Under the pieces are notes generated by a model, which saw only the letters and a list, made by a program, of their open reading frames with translations, was not told the DNA's origin and did not search any database. From Amarolinea aalborgensis (GTDB taxonomy: Bacteria > Chloroflexota > Anaerolineae > SSC4 > Amarolineaceae): a stretch of DNA of 64,000 bases. The position numbers were made by a program, and so were the translations under genes. This document shows positions 17,379 through 25,490 of the stretch, in pieces; within the stretch, counting starts at the first letter, position 1, and every line of letters begins with the position of its first letter. The stretch spans positions 1-64,000 of the forward strand of contig NZ_UETR01000010.1 of NCBI RefSeq assembly GCF_900491745.1, in the 5' to 3' direction.

Positions 17379-18299
17379 ATGTCACTACGCACTCGTTTGT
17401 TCCGTTTGTTCGCCGGCCTGGTCGTGCTGGCCCTGACGCTGGCCGGGGGGTTCGCCCTCTTTATGGCTCAGATGCCGCGCTGGGGCGCAACGCCGGCCGA
17501 GGCGGCCCTGGCGCTGCCCGGCGACGCGCAGCTCTCTGCGCCGATGATCAGTTGGACCAACGCCCGCACGATCAACGCGCCGCCCGACCAGGTATGGCCC
17601 TGGCTGGCGCAGATGGGCGACACGCGCGGCGCGTTCTACAGCTTCACCTTCATCGAGGATCGCATCGGCGCGCTGACCGGCGCGGCCGACTATGCGGTGA
17701 ACTACACCAACGCCAACGCCATCCACCCCGAATGGCAAAACCCGCAGCCTGGGGAGGAGATCATCCAGGGCACACTCAAGTGGGAAGGGTTCGCGCCGGG
17801 CCGTTGGCTGCTGGCGAGCTCGGCCAACCCCAACGTGATGGGCTGGACCTGGCTCTGGCAGATCGCGCCCACGGCCGACGGGCGCGCCACACGGCTGGTC
17901 AACCGCATCCGCATCCAGCCGATGGGGGTCGGCGACAACCCGGTCGTCTCCTTTTTCATCGGCAATGGCGCGTTCATCATGGAGCAGCGCATGATGCACG
18001 GCATCAAGGCCCATGCCGAGGGGTGGGTCGAGCCGCGCTACCAGGAGGCGGTCGAGATTGCCCTCTGGGTCGTGGCGCTGCTGGCGGGCCTGGCCGCGGC
18101 CGTGCTCTTCGTCGCTCGCCGGCCGTGGATCGCGGCTGTGGCTGTGGCTGTGGCTGTGGCGGCCGTTGGGGTAATCCTGGTCTTCACCTTCGCCCAGCCG
18201 CCCATCGCGGTGCGCGTGCTGCTGGATGCGGCGCTGCTGGCCGGCGTGTGGGTCGCGTGGCGGACAGCCGCAACCAGGCCCGTCGCGGCCACCCCTTGA
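17379..18299 (+). CDS. SRPBCC-fold membrane protein
   Basis: The 306-residue protein has an N-terminal membrane helix (LFRLFAGLVVLALTLAGGFALFMA, residues 7-30). A START/SRPBCC-like domain follows, with NARTINAPPDQVWPWLAQMGDTRGAFYSF, the usual opening of this lipid-binding fold. Two to three C-terminal helices end it (IALWVVALLAGLAAAVLFVA onward). CGGAGG lies 8 nt before the chosen ATG; an in-frame ATG at 17343 has no such site. The substrate is unknown. Its end overlaps the convergent NmrA remnant by about 115 bp. Confidence 0.75.
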   Translation: MSLRTRLFRLFAGLVVLALTLAGGFALFMAQMPRWGATPAEAALALPGDAQLSAPMISWTNARTINAPPDQVWPWLAQMGDTRGAFYSFTFIEDRIGALTGAADYAVNYTNANAIHPEWQNPQPGEEIIQGTLKWEGFAPGRWLLASSANPNVMGWTWLWQIAPTADGRATRLVNRIRIQPMGVGDNPVVSFFIGNGAFIMEQRMMHGIKAHAEGWVEPRYQEAVEIALWVVALLAGLAAAVLFVARRPWIAAVAVAVAVAAVGVILVFTFAQPPIAVRVLLDAALLAGVWVAWRTAATRPVAATP

Positions 18300-18582
18300 A
18301 AAGCCACTGCGGCTGCCAAACCGCGCGATAATCCGCCGCGAACTGGCGCAGGCTGATCGGCGGCCGGCCCAACAGGCGTGCAACCTCGCCGGTCACGAAC
18401 GCCGACATCCCACGCCGTGTCTGATCGAGCGCGACCGCCTCGACCATCTCGCCGTGCCGTGCGCGCAGCTGCGTCACGCTCAGATCCGCCGCCCGCGGCG
18501 CGTATCCCGCGGCGGATAGCGCTTGCACGACCGCGCTGCCCACATTCCCCAACGCGCCGGTGACCAGGATGGTGTCCGCCAT
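18184..18582 (-). pseudogene. NmrA/SDR-type NAD(P)-binding protein, internally deleted remnant
   Basis: MADTILVTGALGNVGSAVVQAL is a complete Rossmann opening (TGxxGxxG), followed by PRAADLSVTQLRARHG. After ALDQT the chain jumps to the family's C-terminal segment (SAFVTGEVARLLGRPPISLRQFAADY), omitting roughly 150 residues. It then reads into sequence opposite the SRPBCC gene. The core lost includes the substrate pocket, so it is probably non-functional. It diverges from the TetR gene, its likely former regulator. Confidence 0.7.
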
Positions 18583-18599
18583 TGCTTCGCTCTTCACGC

Positions 18600-18629
18600 T
18601 TGACAGATATATAGACCAGTTGGTATAAT
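18600..18629 (+). promoter_or_regulatory. TetR promoter with operator in the spacer
   Basis: TTGACA (18600-18605), an 18-bp spacer and TATAAT (18624-18629) lie 37 nt before the TetR start. The spacer and -10 contain the imperfect palindrome ATAGACCAGTTGGTATAA (ACCA-GT-TGGT core), which resembles TetR/AcrR operators. Autorepression is inferred. Confidence 0.65.
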
Positions 18630-18666
18630 CTCGCCATTCGACGACTTTGTCAAGAAGGACATGCTG

Positions 18667-19218
18667 ATGACCGCCGCACGCGACCAAATCCTCCACACTA
18701 CGAGCGCCCTGTTAGAGAAACAGGGCTGCCACGCGACCGGGTTGAACGAGATCATCCGCGAGAGCGGCGCGCCGAAGGGATCGCTTTACTACTACTTTCC
18801 CGATGGCAAAGACCAACTCGTCAGCGAGGCCGTGTTGGAGGGCGCACGGACAGTTGCCGCGCGTATCGAGGAGCACCTGGCGGAGATCGGCCTGGGGGCG
18901 TTCGTGCAGCGCATCGCCGAGAGCGTGGAAGCCAGCGGTTATGCGGCGGGCAGCCCGCTCACCGCGGTGGCGATGGAGACGGCGACCACGAGCGAGCGCA
19001 TCAACCTGGCATGCCGCGCGGCCTATGCGCTGCTGATCGCCGCCTTCGAGAAGTATCTCTTGGCCCGCGGCGCGGCGCCAGCCCGCGCCGCCGAGCAGGC
19101 CACATTCATCACCGCGGCCATCGAAGGCGGCATCATCCTGAGCCGCACGCAGCATAGCGCTACGCCGCTGCGCATCGTGGCCGCCTATCTGGACACCCTG
19201 ATTTTGGAGGAAGCATGA
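18667..19218 (+). CDS. TetR/AcrR-family transcriptional repressor
   Basis: The N-terminal helix-turn-helix is complete: RDQILHTTSALLEKQGCHATGLNEII, then APKGSLYYYFPDGKDQLVSEAV. The C-terminal ligand domain (residues 75-183) looks like the LmrA/YxaF group (VAMETATTSERINLACRAAY...). AGAAGG at 18653-18658 prefers the ATG at 18667 over that at 18661. The stop overlaps the next gene's ATG (ATGA), so it is cotranscribed with the NAD(P)-binding protein it probably controls. The ligand is unknown. Confidence 0.9.
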   Translation: MTAARDQILHTTSALLEKQGCHATGLNEIIRESGAPKGSLYYYFPDGKDQLVSEAVLEGARTVAARIEEHLAEIGLGAFVQRIAESVEASGYAAGSPLTAVAMETATTSERINLACRAAYALLIAAFEKYLLARGAAPARAAEQATFITAAIEGGIILSRTQHSATPLRIVAAYLDTLILEEA

Positions 19219-19844
19219 AAATCGTTGTTTTCGGCGCATCGGGCGGAACGGGCATCAATATCGTGGAGCAAGCGTTGGCGGCGGGGGATGTTGTCACCGC
19301 TTTTGTGCGCAACCCGGCCAGGCTGGACTTGCAGCATGCCAACTTGACCCTGTGCCAGGGGGACGCGACGGACGCGGCCGCCGTCGCACGCGCGGTCGCA
19401 GGGCAAGATGCGGTGATCAGCGCGCTGGGGCCATCACGGCCGCCCGTGCCGGGCATGATGGAGACCGCGGCCAGGAACATCGTTGCGGCAATGCGGCAGC
19501 ACGGCGTGCGCCGGTTGATCTCCACCACGGGCGCAGGTGTGCGCGATCCGCAGGATCGGCCCACGCTGGTGGATCACCTGATGAAGGGGCTGCTGACGCT
19601 CCTGGCCGGCGCAGTTCTGCGCGACTCGGCCGCCAATGTGGCGGTGATCCGCGGCAGCGACCTGGATTGGACCATCGTTCGCTTCCCGCGGCTGACCGAT
19701 GGGCCGGGCACGGGCAAGTACCGCGTCGGCTACCTGGGCAAAGACTCCGGTATGCACGTCGCCCGCGCTGACGGCGCCGATTTTGTGCTGAAGGAGTTAC
19801 GCGCAGACAAGTACATCCGGCAGATGCCGGTGGTCAGCTATTGA
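19215..19844 (+). CDS. NAD(P)-binding atypical SDR (NmrA/YwnB-like)
   Basis: The 209-residue protein opens with MKIVVFGASGGTGINIVEQAL, a GxxGxxG dinucleotide-binding motif. LTLCQGDATDAAAVARAVAGQDAVISALG and RRLISTTGAGV follow, as in NAD(P)H-dependent flavin/biliverdin-reductase-like and NmrA-like proteins. The YxxxK of classical SDRs is absent, as expected for this atypical class. It is coupled to tetR by a 4-nt overlap, and the peptidase follows 11 nt later, suggesting a three-gene operon. The reaction is unknown; oxidoreductase or redox sensor are both possible. Confidence 0.85.
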   Translation: MKIVVFGASGGTGINIVEQALAAGDVVTAFVRNPARLDLQHANLTLCQGDATDAAAVARAVAGQDAVISALGPSRPPVPGMMETAARNIVAAMRQHGVRRLISTTGAGVRDPQDRPTLVDHLMKGLLTLLAGAVLRDSAANVAVIRGSDLDWTIVRFPRLTDGPGTGKYRVGYLGKDSGMHVARADGADFVLKELRADKYIRQMPVVSY

Positions 19845-19855
19845 GGTCAGGCTTC

Positions 19856-21025
19856 ATGCACGCCCAACTGACCCGCCACCTGCGCAGACTGGCCGTCGAG
19901 CTCGGCTGCCGGCCCATCGGCTCGCCGGCCAACGAGGCCGCGGCCGACTATATTCGAGACGCTTTTCGCGCCCTGGGCCTGGCCGTGGAAGAGCAGCCCT
20001 ACCCCTGCACCGGCTGGGACTGCCGGGGCGCGTGGCTGAGCAGCGCGGGCGATCCGCTGCCGGTCCAGGCCAACGCGTTCTCGCCCGCGTGCGATGTGAC
20101 CGCGGCGGCCGTCCCCGCGTCCACGCTGGACGAGCTGGCTGCGGCCGACCTGACCGGTAAGATCGCGCTGCTGCACGGCGAGCTGGTGGCCGAGCCGCTG
20201 TCGGCCAAGTCGTGGTTCCTGCGCGGGGAGCGCGACGACGCTATCATCGCCGCGCTGGAAGGCAAACGACCGGCCGCGCTGCTGGCCCCGCCGCCGGCCA
20301 CGCCCCAATACGAGCAGTTCACCGCCGACTGGGAACTGGATCTCCCCGCAGCCACCGCGCCTCTGGCGACCATCGAACGCATCCTGGCCCGGCCCGGCCC
20401 ACTCCATCTGCGGCTGGAGTGCGCAAAGTTCTCCGCGACCGCGCGCAACATCGTGGCCCGCAAACCCGGCGTCCGGCCAGCCGACGCGCCCGCCAGGAAG
20501 GTTGTGCTGATGGCGCACTTCGACACGCGCATCAACACCCCCGGCGCGCTGGACAACGCGGGCGGGGTCGCTGTGCTGCTGGCGCTGGCCGAGGCGCTCC
20601 GCGAGATAGCGCTGCCGTTCGATCTGGAGTTCATCGCCTTCGACGGCGAGGAATACCTGCCGATCGGCGATGACGAGTACGTGCGCCGCGCAGGCGAGGC
20701 GTCCTTCGCCGACATCTCCCTGGCGATCAACATGGACGGCGCGGGCTATGTGGCCGGGCGCAACACGGTCGCCGCGTTCAACGTGTCACCGGAGCAGGCC
20801 GGCCGGATCGAAGCGATCGTCGCGCACTGCCCCGCGGTGCAGTGGGTGGAGCCGTGGCCGCAGAGCAACCACTCGACCTTCTCCTTCCGCGGCGTCCCAG
20901 CGCTGGCCTTCAGCTCGGCCGGCGCGTTCAACCTGGCCCATTTCCAAGCCGACACGATTGACAAGGTGAGCGTGGCGAAGCTGGTCGAGGTGGTAGACGT
21001 GGTGCGGGAGATCGTGGCGGGCTGA
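19856..21025 (+). CDS. M28-family zinc aminopeptidase
   Basis: The 389-residue protein has the M28 motifs MAHFDTRINTPGALDNAGGVAVLLALAEAL (first His and bridging Asp ligands), LEFIAFDGEEYLPIGDDEYV (catalytic Glu-Glu) and a late SNHSTFSFRGVPALAFSS with the last His. A PA-like insert lies between residues 60 and 160. No signal peptide is seen, so it is likely cytoplasmic. The ATG at 19856 follows GAGG 9-10 nt upstream; a TTG at 19841 is an alternative start. It would remove N-terminal residues from peptides. It is the last gene of the tetR cluster. Confidence 0.85.
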   Translation: MHAQLTRHLRRLAVELGCRPIGSPANEAAADYIRDAFRALGLAVEEQPYPCTGWDCRGAWLSSAGDPLPVQANAFSPACDVTAAAVPASTLDELAAADLTGKIALLHGELVAEPLSAKSWFLRGERDDAIIAALEGKRPAALLAPPPATPQYEQFTADWELDLPAATAPLATIERILARPGPLHLRLECAKFSATARNIVARKPGVRPADAPARKVVLMAHFDTRINTPGALDNAGGVAVLLALAEALREIALPFDLEFIAFDGEEYLPIGDDEYVRRAGEASFADISLAINMDGAGYVAGRNTVAAFNVSPEQAGRIEAIVAHCPAVQWVEPWPQSNHSTFSFRGVPALAFSSAGAFNLAHFQADTIDKVSVAKLVEVVDVVREIVAG

Positions 21026-21051
21026 ACCCATCCACGCATCTCCCGCACATG

Positions 21052-21097
21052 ATCCTTGAAAATCCAAAGTTGACATTTGGATTTTCAAGGATATAAT
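21052..21097 (+). promoter_or_regulatory. Promoter inside a 17-bp-arm perfect palindrome
   Basis: ATCCTTGAAAATCCAAA (21052-21068) and its exact reverse complement (21076-21092) flank a 7-nt loop. The loop carries TTGACA (21070-21075), and TATAAT (21092-21097) begins at the end of the right arm, with a 16-bp spacer. A regulator dimer bound here would cover the -35 and the spacer. The start codon is only 6 nt past the -10. Confidence 0.85.
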
Positions 21098-21103
21098 AGC
21101 TTC

Positions 21104-22288
21104 ATGCTTATCTCAAGACCTGCTGTCATCGCCCAAGTCCAGGCTGCGCTGGCGATTCACCCTATTGCCGCTCTGTTGGGGCCGCGCCAATGCGGCAAGA
21201 CAACGGTGGCGCGGATGATCGCCGACCAGCAGCCAGCCACGTACTTCGACTTGGAAAATCCGGTGGACGCGCGCCGGCTCTCCGCCCCGCTGACGGTGTT
21301 GGAAAACCTGTCCGGGCTGGTGATGGTTGATGAGGCGCAGCGGCGGCCTGAGCTTTTTCCGTTGCTTCGGGTGCTGGCGGACCGCCCACACAACCCTGCA
21401 CGCTTTCTGCTGCTCGGCTCGGCCTCGCCGCAGCTCGTGCACGGGGCATCAGAATCCCTGGCCGGTCGCATCGGCTTCGTGGATCTGGCTGGTTTCGACC
21501 TGACCGAGGTAGATGCCACCCAACGTGACCGGCTCTGGCTGCGCGGCGGGTTTCCGCGCGCCTTCCTGGCGGACGACGATGCGGCCAGTCTGGCCTGGCG
21601 TGAGGCATTCACGCGTACCTTCCTGGAGCGAGACATCCCCCAGCTGGGCATCACCATCCCTGCCGAAACCCTGCGCCGCTTCTGGACTATGGTCGCCCAC
21701 TATCATGGGCAGCTTTGGAACGCAGCCGAATTCGCTCGCTCACTGGGTGCCTCCGAAGTCACCGCACGACGCTATCTGGACATTCTGGCCGGCGCCTATG
21801 TGGTGCGCGTACTGCCGCCGTGGTTCGAGAACATCGGCAAGCGCCAGGTCAAGGCGCCCAAAGTGTACATCCGCGATTCCGGCATCTTGCATGGGCTGCT
21901 GCAACTGGGCACACTGACAGACGTGCAGTCCCATCCGAAACTGGGCGCCTCATGGGAAGGTTTCGTCATCGAGCAGATCATCCGGCTGCTGGACATGCGC
22001 GATGCCTACTTCTGGGCCACCCACGGCGGGGCCGAGCTGGACCTGCTGGTCCGTGTACGGGGCAAGCCATATGGGTTCGAGATCAAGTATGCGGATGCGC
22101 CCGGCGCCAGTCGCTCCATGTATGTCGCCTTGCATGATCTCGGGCTCGAGCATCTTTGGGTGGTCTATCCGGGAAAGCACCAGTATGCGCTTGACCGGCA
22201 GATCACGGCTCTTCCTGTCGAGGCTCTGTCCCGGCTGGCGGCTGATCTAGGATCACAACAACGCCACGTCCTCGACCTATCCACTTGA
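21104..22288 (+). CDS. AAA-family ATPase with DUF4143 (AAA_14) domain
   Basis: The 394-residue protein has the two-domain layout of this family. Residues 1-170 are an AAA_14 ATPase with Walker A LLGPRQCGKTTVARMI, Walker B GLVMVDEAQRRPELFPLLR and sensor LLLGSASPQLV. Residues 190-390 form DUF4143 (LGASEVTARRYLDILAGAYVVRVLPPW, then KVYIRDSGILHGLL, and ELDLLVRVRGKPYGFEIKYADAP, a PD-(D/E)XK-like ELD...EIK core). The ATG at 21104 lies 6 nt after the -10 box, so its message is probably leaderless. An in-frame ATG at 21077 would lie inside the promoter and is rejected. Members are often solitary mobile genes of unknown role. Confidence 0.9.
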   Translation: MLISRPAVIAQVQAALAIHPIAALLGPRQCGKTTVARMIADQQPATYFDLENPVDARRLSAPLTVLENLSGLVMVDEAQRRPELFPLLRVLADRPHNPARFLLLGSASPQLVHGASESLAGRIGFVDLAGFDLTEVDATQRDRLWLRGGFPRAFLADDDAASLAWREAFTRTFLERDIPQLGITIPAETLRRFWTMVAHYHGQLWNAAEFARSLGASEVTARRYLDILAGAYVVRVLPPWFENIGKRQVKAPKVYIRDSGILHGLLQLGTLTDVQSHPKLGASWEGFVIEQIIRLLDMRDAYFWATHGGAELDLLVRVRGKPYGFEIKYADAPGASRSMYVALHDLGLEHLWVVYPGKHQYALDRQITALPVEALSRLAADLGSQQRHVLDLST

Positions 22289-22325
22289 CCAGTCCCAAAC
22301 TCCCCTCACGGCGGGGGAGTTCTGC
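22273..22325 (+). terminator. Hairpin repeat H2
   Basis: CTATCCACTTGACCAGTCCC is followed by AACTCCCC (22298-22305), a short loop and GGGGGAGTT (22313-22321). It overlaps the end of the DUF4143 gene and could terminate it. No TATACT lies 17 nt downstream in this copy. Confidence 0.7.
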
Positions 22326-22435
22326 GTTGCCATGCGCGATCATGCGACTGTGGGCCGGAGCTGCCAGCTCAGATCGCCGCCACATCATATGAGGAGTTCC
22401 GCCATGACTGACAAAAATGAGTCAGAGGGACAATC

Positions 22436-23704
22436 ATGACCTCAACGCCGACCCTTCTCAAACGGATTCTATCCTTGCTCGTCAGCGTGCTGGCTTTCGT
22501 CATCAGCCTGCTTCTGTGCCTACCGGTGATCCTGCTGCCGCCCGCGACCGCCGTGCCCGCCTGGGCGTGGATCCCGCTGGCCGCTGCCGAAATGGCGCTG
22601 CTCGTTCTGTTCTTCCGCCTTCAGCCCGCCTGGAAGGGCGCCGCAGCCTCGCTGGCGGGTCTGCTCCTGGTGGGGGTCTTGGCGGTCGGCGCGTCGCAGG
22701 CTTTCGCCAAGACTCCGCCCATCACCGATGCGCAGGGCAAGCCGCTGCCCGGCAGCATCGCCACGCTGGAGCAGGTCACGCTCAACGGCAGCCGGCAGTG
22801 GGTTTCGATCCGCGGCAAGGATACCTCCAAGCCGGTGCTGCTCTTCCTGGCTGGTGGGCCGGGCGGCAGCCAACTGGCGACCGCGCGCTACGCACTCGGG
22901 GGGCTGGAGGAGCATTTCGTCGTCGTCAACTGGGAGCAGCCCGGCGCGGGCAAGTCGTTCGACGCCGTAGACCGTTCCACCATCACGCCGGAGCGTTACA
23001 TCGCGGACGCCCGCGCCCTGGTGCTGCTGCTGCGGGAACGTTTCGGCCAGGACAAGGTCTACGTCCTGGGCGAGTCGTGGGGCAGCGCGCTGGGCGTCAT
23101 GCTCGTCCAACGCCACCCGGAGCTGTTTCACGCCTTCGTCGGCACGGGCCAGATGGTCGCCTTCCTGGAAAATGACCGGATGTGCTACGACTTCGCCCTG
23201 AACTGGGCGCGGGAGCGCGGGGATGCGAAGAAGATTGAGACGCTGACCCGGCAAGGCCCGCCGCCCTATTACGGCAAAAACGTGGCCTGGCAGGAAGCCG
23301 CGTTCCTGATGGACACCTTCAACTATATGAACGCCAACCCGGCCATCGCCGACAACGGCGCCAACACCTTCCGCGACCTGGCCGCGCCCGAATACGGGCT
23401 GTACGACAAGGTCAGTTGGTTCCGCGGCGTGCTGGAAACGCTGGATGTGGTCTATCCCCAGCTCTGGGACGTGGATTTCCGCCAGCAGGCCACGAAGCTC
23501 GCCGTCCCGGTCTACTTCCTGATCGGCCGCCACGACGTCAACGCGCCGACCGTGCTGACCGAACAGTACTTCGCCGTCCTCGACGCGCCGCACAAGGAAA
23601 TCGTCTGGTTCGAGCATTCGGGGCACACGCCTTGGGTGTCAGAGTCGGACCGTTTTGTGGAGGTGATGGTCAACACCGTGCTGGCGCAGACGCAGGGGCG
23701 CTGA
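22436..23704 (+). CDS. Alpha/beta hydrolase (prolyl-aminopeptidase-like) with N-terminal membrane helices
   Basis: The 422-residue protein has three N-terminal hydrophobic segments (residues 8-105). A hydrolase domain follows: LFLAGGPGGSQLA (oxyanion HGGPG-like loop), VVVNWEQPGAGKSF, nucleophile elbow VLGESWGSALG (Ser), IGRHDVNAP (Asp) and FEHSGHTPWVSE (His). The catalytic triad is complete. It is probably membrane-anchored; the substrate may be a peptide or ester. GAGGGA sits 7 nt before the ATG. It is the intact paralogue of the interrupted gene at 13242, and decayed methyltransferase genes follow. Confidence 0.9.
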   Translation: MTSTPTLLKRILSLLVSVLAFVISLLLCLPVILLPPATAVPAWAWIPLAAAEMALLVLFFRLQPAWKGAAASLAGLLLVGVLAVGASQAFAKTPPITDAQGKPLPGSIATLEQVTLNGSRQWVSIRGKDTSKPVLLFLAGGPGGSQLATARYALGGLEEHFVVVNWEQPGAGKSFDAVDRSTITPERYIADARALVLLLRERFGQDKVYVLGESWGSALGVMLVQRHPELFHAFVGTGQMVAFLENDRMCYDFALNWARERGDAKKIETLTRQGPPPYYGKNVAWQEAAFLMDTFNYMNANPAIADNGANTFRDLAAPEYGLYDKVSWFRGVLETLDVVYPQLWDVDFRQQATKLAVPVYFLIGRHDVNAPTVLTEQYFAVLDAPHKEIVWFEHSGHTPWVSESDRFVEVMVNTVLAQTQGR

Positions 23705-23706
23705 TC

Positions 23707-24237
23707 ATGAACGCTGCCCTACACGACGCGTATGCGGCCGATTATGATCAACAGGTGCAGGCCTACGGCTGCCACGTGGCCGACGTGCTGTTCGGGCTTT
23801 GCTATGAATACGTCCAGCCCGGCCAGCGGCTGCTGGATGCCGGCATTGGCAGCGGCCTGTCGGCGCAGCTCTTCGCCAAAGCCGGGCTGGAGATCCACGG
23901 CATGGACTTCTCGCCGCCATGCTGGCAGATGCGGGCCAGGGTTTGCCGCTGATCTGACCCTGCAGACTTGGCAACAAGCCCTGGCCGTATCCGACGAGCG
24001 GTTTCGCGCACGTGGTCTGCTGCGGCGTGCTGCACTTCATGGGCGACCTGGACGACCTTCGCAGAGGCGGCGCGTGCTGGCGCCGGCCGGCGTTCGCCTT
24101 CACCACGCAGCAGTCGCCGCCCGGCCAACGATCAGGCGCCTTATGAACGACAAGTCGCAGGCGATTTCGACATCTTCTGCCCACGCACATCGCATACGTC
24201 CAAGCGCTGCTGGCTCAGCATTCGTTTCAGCCGCTAA
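23707..24237 (+). pseudogene. SAM-dependent methyltransferase, multiply frameshifted
   Basis: The first frame (23707-23952) reads MNAALHDAYAADYDQQVQAYG, then GQRLLDAGIGSGLSAQLFAKAG, the SAM-binding motif I, and IHGMDFS (motif II). It stops early. Later frames contain CGVLHFMGDL and FAFTTQQSPPANDQAPYERQVAGD, which belong to the same fold. At least two indels are needed to reconnect it. It lies 2 nt after the hydrolase stop and would have been cotranscribed. Confidence 0.75.
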
Positions 24238-24306
24238 AGGGGCAAAAGTGCTTGTCGGCGACGACCTGTTCATGCTATGGCGGTTGGCCAAAGCAATGAG
24301 GAAGAC

Positions 24307-25070
24307 ATGTCTGACTTCTGCACTCGTTTTATCAGGCGGTGGCGAGCAGTACGAACGCGAGTATTGCGCCGCGCTTGTCACCGCAACCTGCTGCCAGCAC
24401 GGTTTTGCCGACCTGCCGGACCTCGACCATCTGATCAAAGTATCCGAGATCACCGCGGCACTCGCGTGCTCGACCTGGGCTGCGCAACGGCATGATCGCC
24501 GAGTACCTCTCCGACGAGACTGGCGCACGTCACCGGCATTGACTTCATCCCGCAGGCCATCGCGCACGTGGCGCACCAGTCGAAGCGCGACCGGTTGGAC
24601 TTCCGCGTGATGGATATGTCCCGTCTGGATTTTTCGCCCGCCAGCTTCGATGTAGTCGTCTCCGTGGATACGTTCTACTTCCACCGACCTCGTCGAGACG
24701 CTGGCCGGCTGCCGGTCCTGTTAGCCGAGGCGGCCGATTGGCCGCCTTCTTCGACCAGAGCTGCGGGCCGGACACGCCGTTGGAGCAGTATCCGAGCGAG
24801 TGCATCCTGCCCGACAACACTGACCTGGCGCGGGCGCTGCGGGAACTGGGCTGGACCTATCGCCGTGGGACTACAGCGCCGCCATGCTGGCTCACCTGCG
24901 CCGCCGCCGGCCTGTGTTGGAAGTCCAAGCCGGTTCGAGGCGGAGGGCAATCTCTTTCTGTACGACAGCCACCTGGGCGAGTCGCACGGCATCGAGCGCG
25001 CCTACAGCATAACGCCGGGAAGCGCTATCTGTACCTGGCTGAGCGTGCCGCTGGGGCAATGGGCCCGCCA
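24307..25070 (+). pseudogene. Second SAM-dependent methyltransferase, multiply frameshifted
   Basis: Across frames the order is MSDFCTRF, then VLDLGCATAGMIAEYLSDETG (motif I), AHVTGIDFIPQAIAHVAHQS, LDFRVMDMSRLDFSPASFDVVVSVDTFYF and LAAFFDQSCGPDTPLEQYPSECIL, ending ERAYSHNAGKRYLYLAERAAG. Each block is in a different frame, which implies five or more indels, so it is dead. Its tail survives in copy A near 16430-16540. Confidence 0.75.
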
Positions 25071-25082
25071 ATCCTATCCATT

Positions 25083-25137
25083 CTGACCAGGGCGAACTCC
25101 CTGCGACGGGGGGTTTCTGTTTGTCGGACGCGATACT
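25083..25137 (+). repeat. Hairpin repeat H3 with GATACT
   Basis: CTGACCAGGGCGAACTCCC, loop GCGAC, then GGGGGGTTT forms a shorter hairpin. GATACT at 25132-25137 sits about 17 nt after it, in the place of TATACT in the other copies. Confidence 0.6.
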
Positions 25138-25185
25138 GGTGCCATGCAACTGGATCTATCGCTGCCAAACGCAAGGAGGTATTTC

Positions 25186-25490
25186 ATGGATAGGCAACGT
25201 ACTGCAACCCCATCACCGCTGGTCTGCTCCTGATCGGCATCGGCATCCTGCTTCTCACCGGCTGGTGGTGGCCTGGCATCATGGTTGTGCTGGGCATCGC
25301 CATCGGCGCGGCCTGGTCTTCCGCAACCGCTATCGGGAAGGGGCGGTTGTACCGCGATTTTCTTCGCCATCCCGCTATTGACCGGCCGACATTCCCTGGA
25401 ACCTCTTCGGCCCCATGATCCTCATCGGCATGGGCACGGTGGTGCTGATCAGGCGTTCTACCTGCGCGAAGGGTGAGAGGAAGGCGCGAC
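25186..25490 (+). pseudogene. Small membrane protein gene, frameshifted
   Basis: AAGGAGGT at 25173-25180 precedes the ATG, but that frame stops after 15 codons. One base over, a hydrophobic protein continues: ITAGLLLIGIGILLLTGWWW, PGIMVVLGIAIGA. Further on, in other frames, come AIFFAIPLL and NLFGPMILIGMGTVVLI. The intact product would be about 95 residues with three helices. Homologous fragments occur at 16655-16900. Confidence 0.65.
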
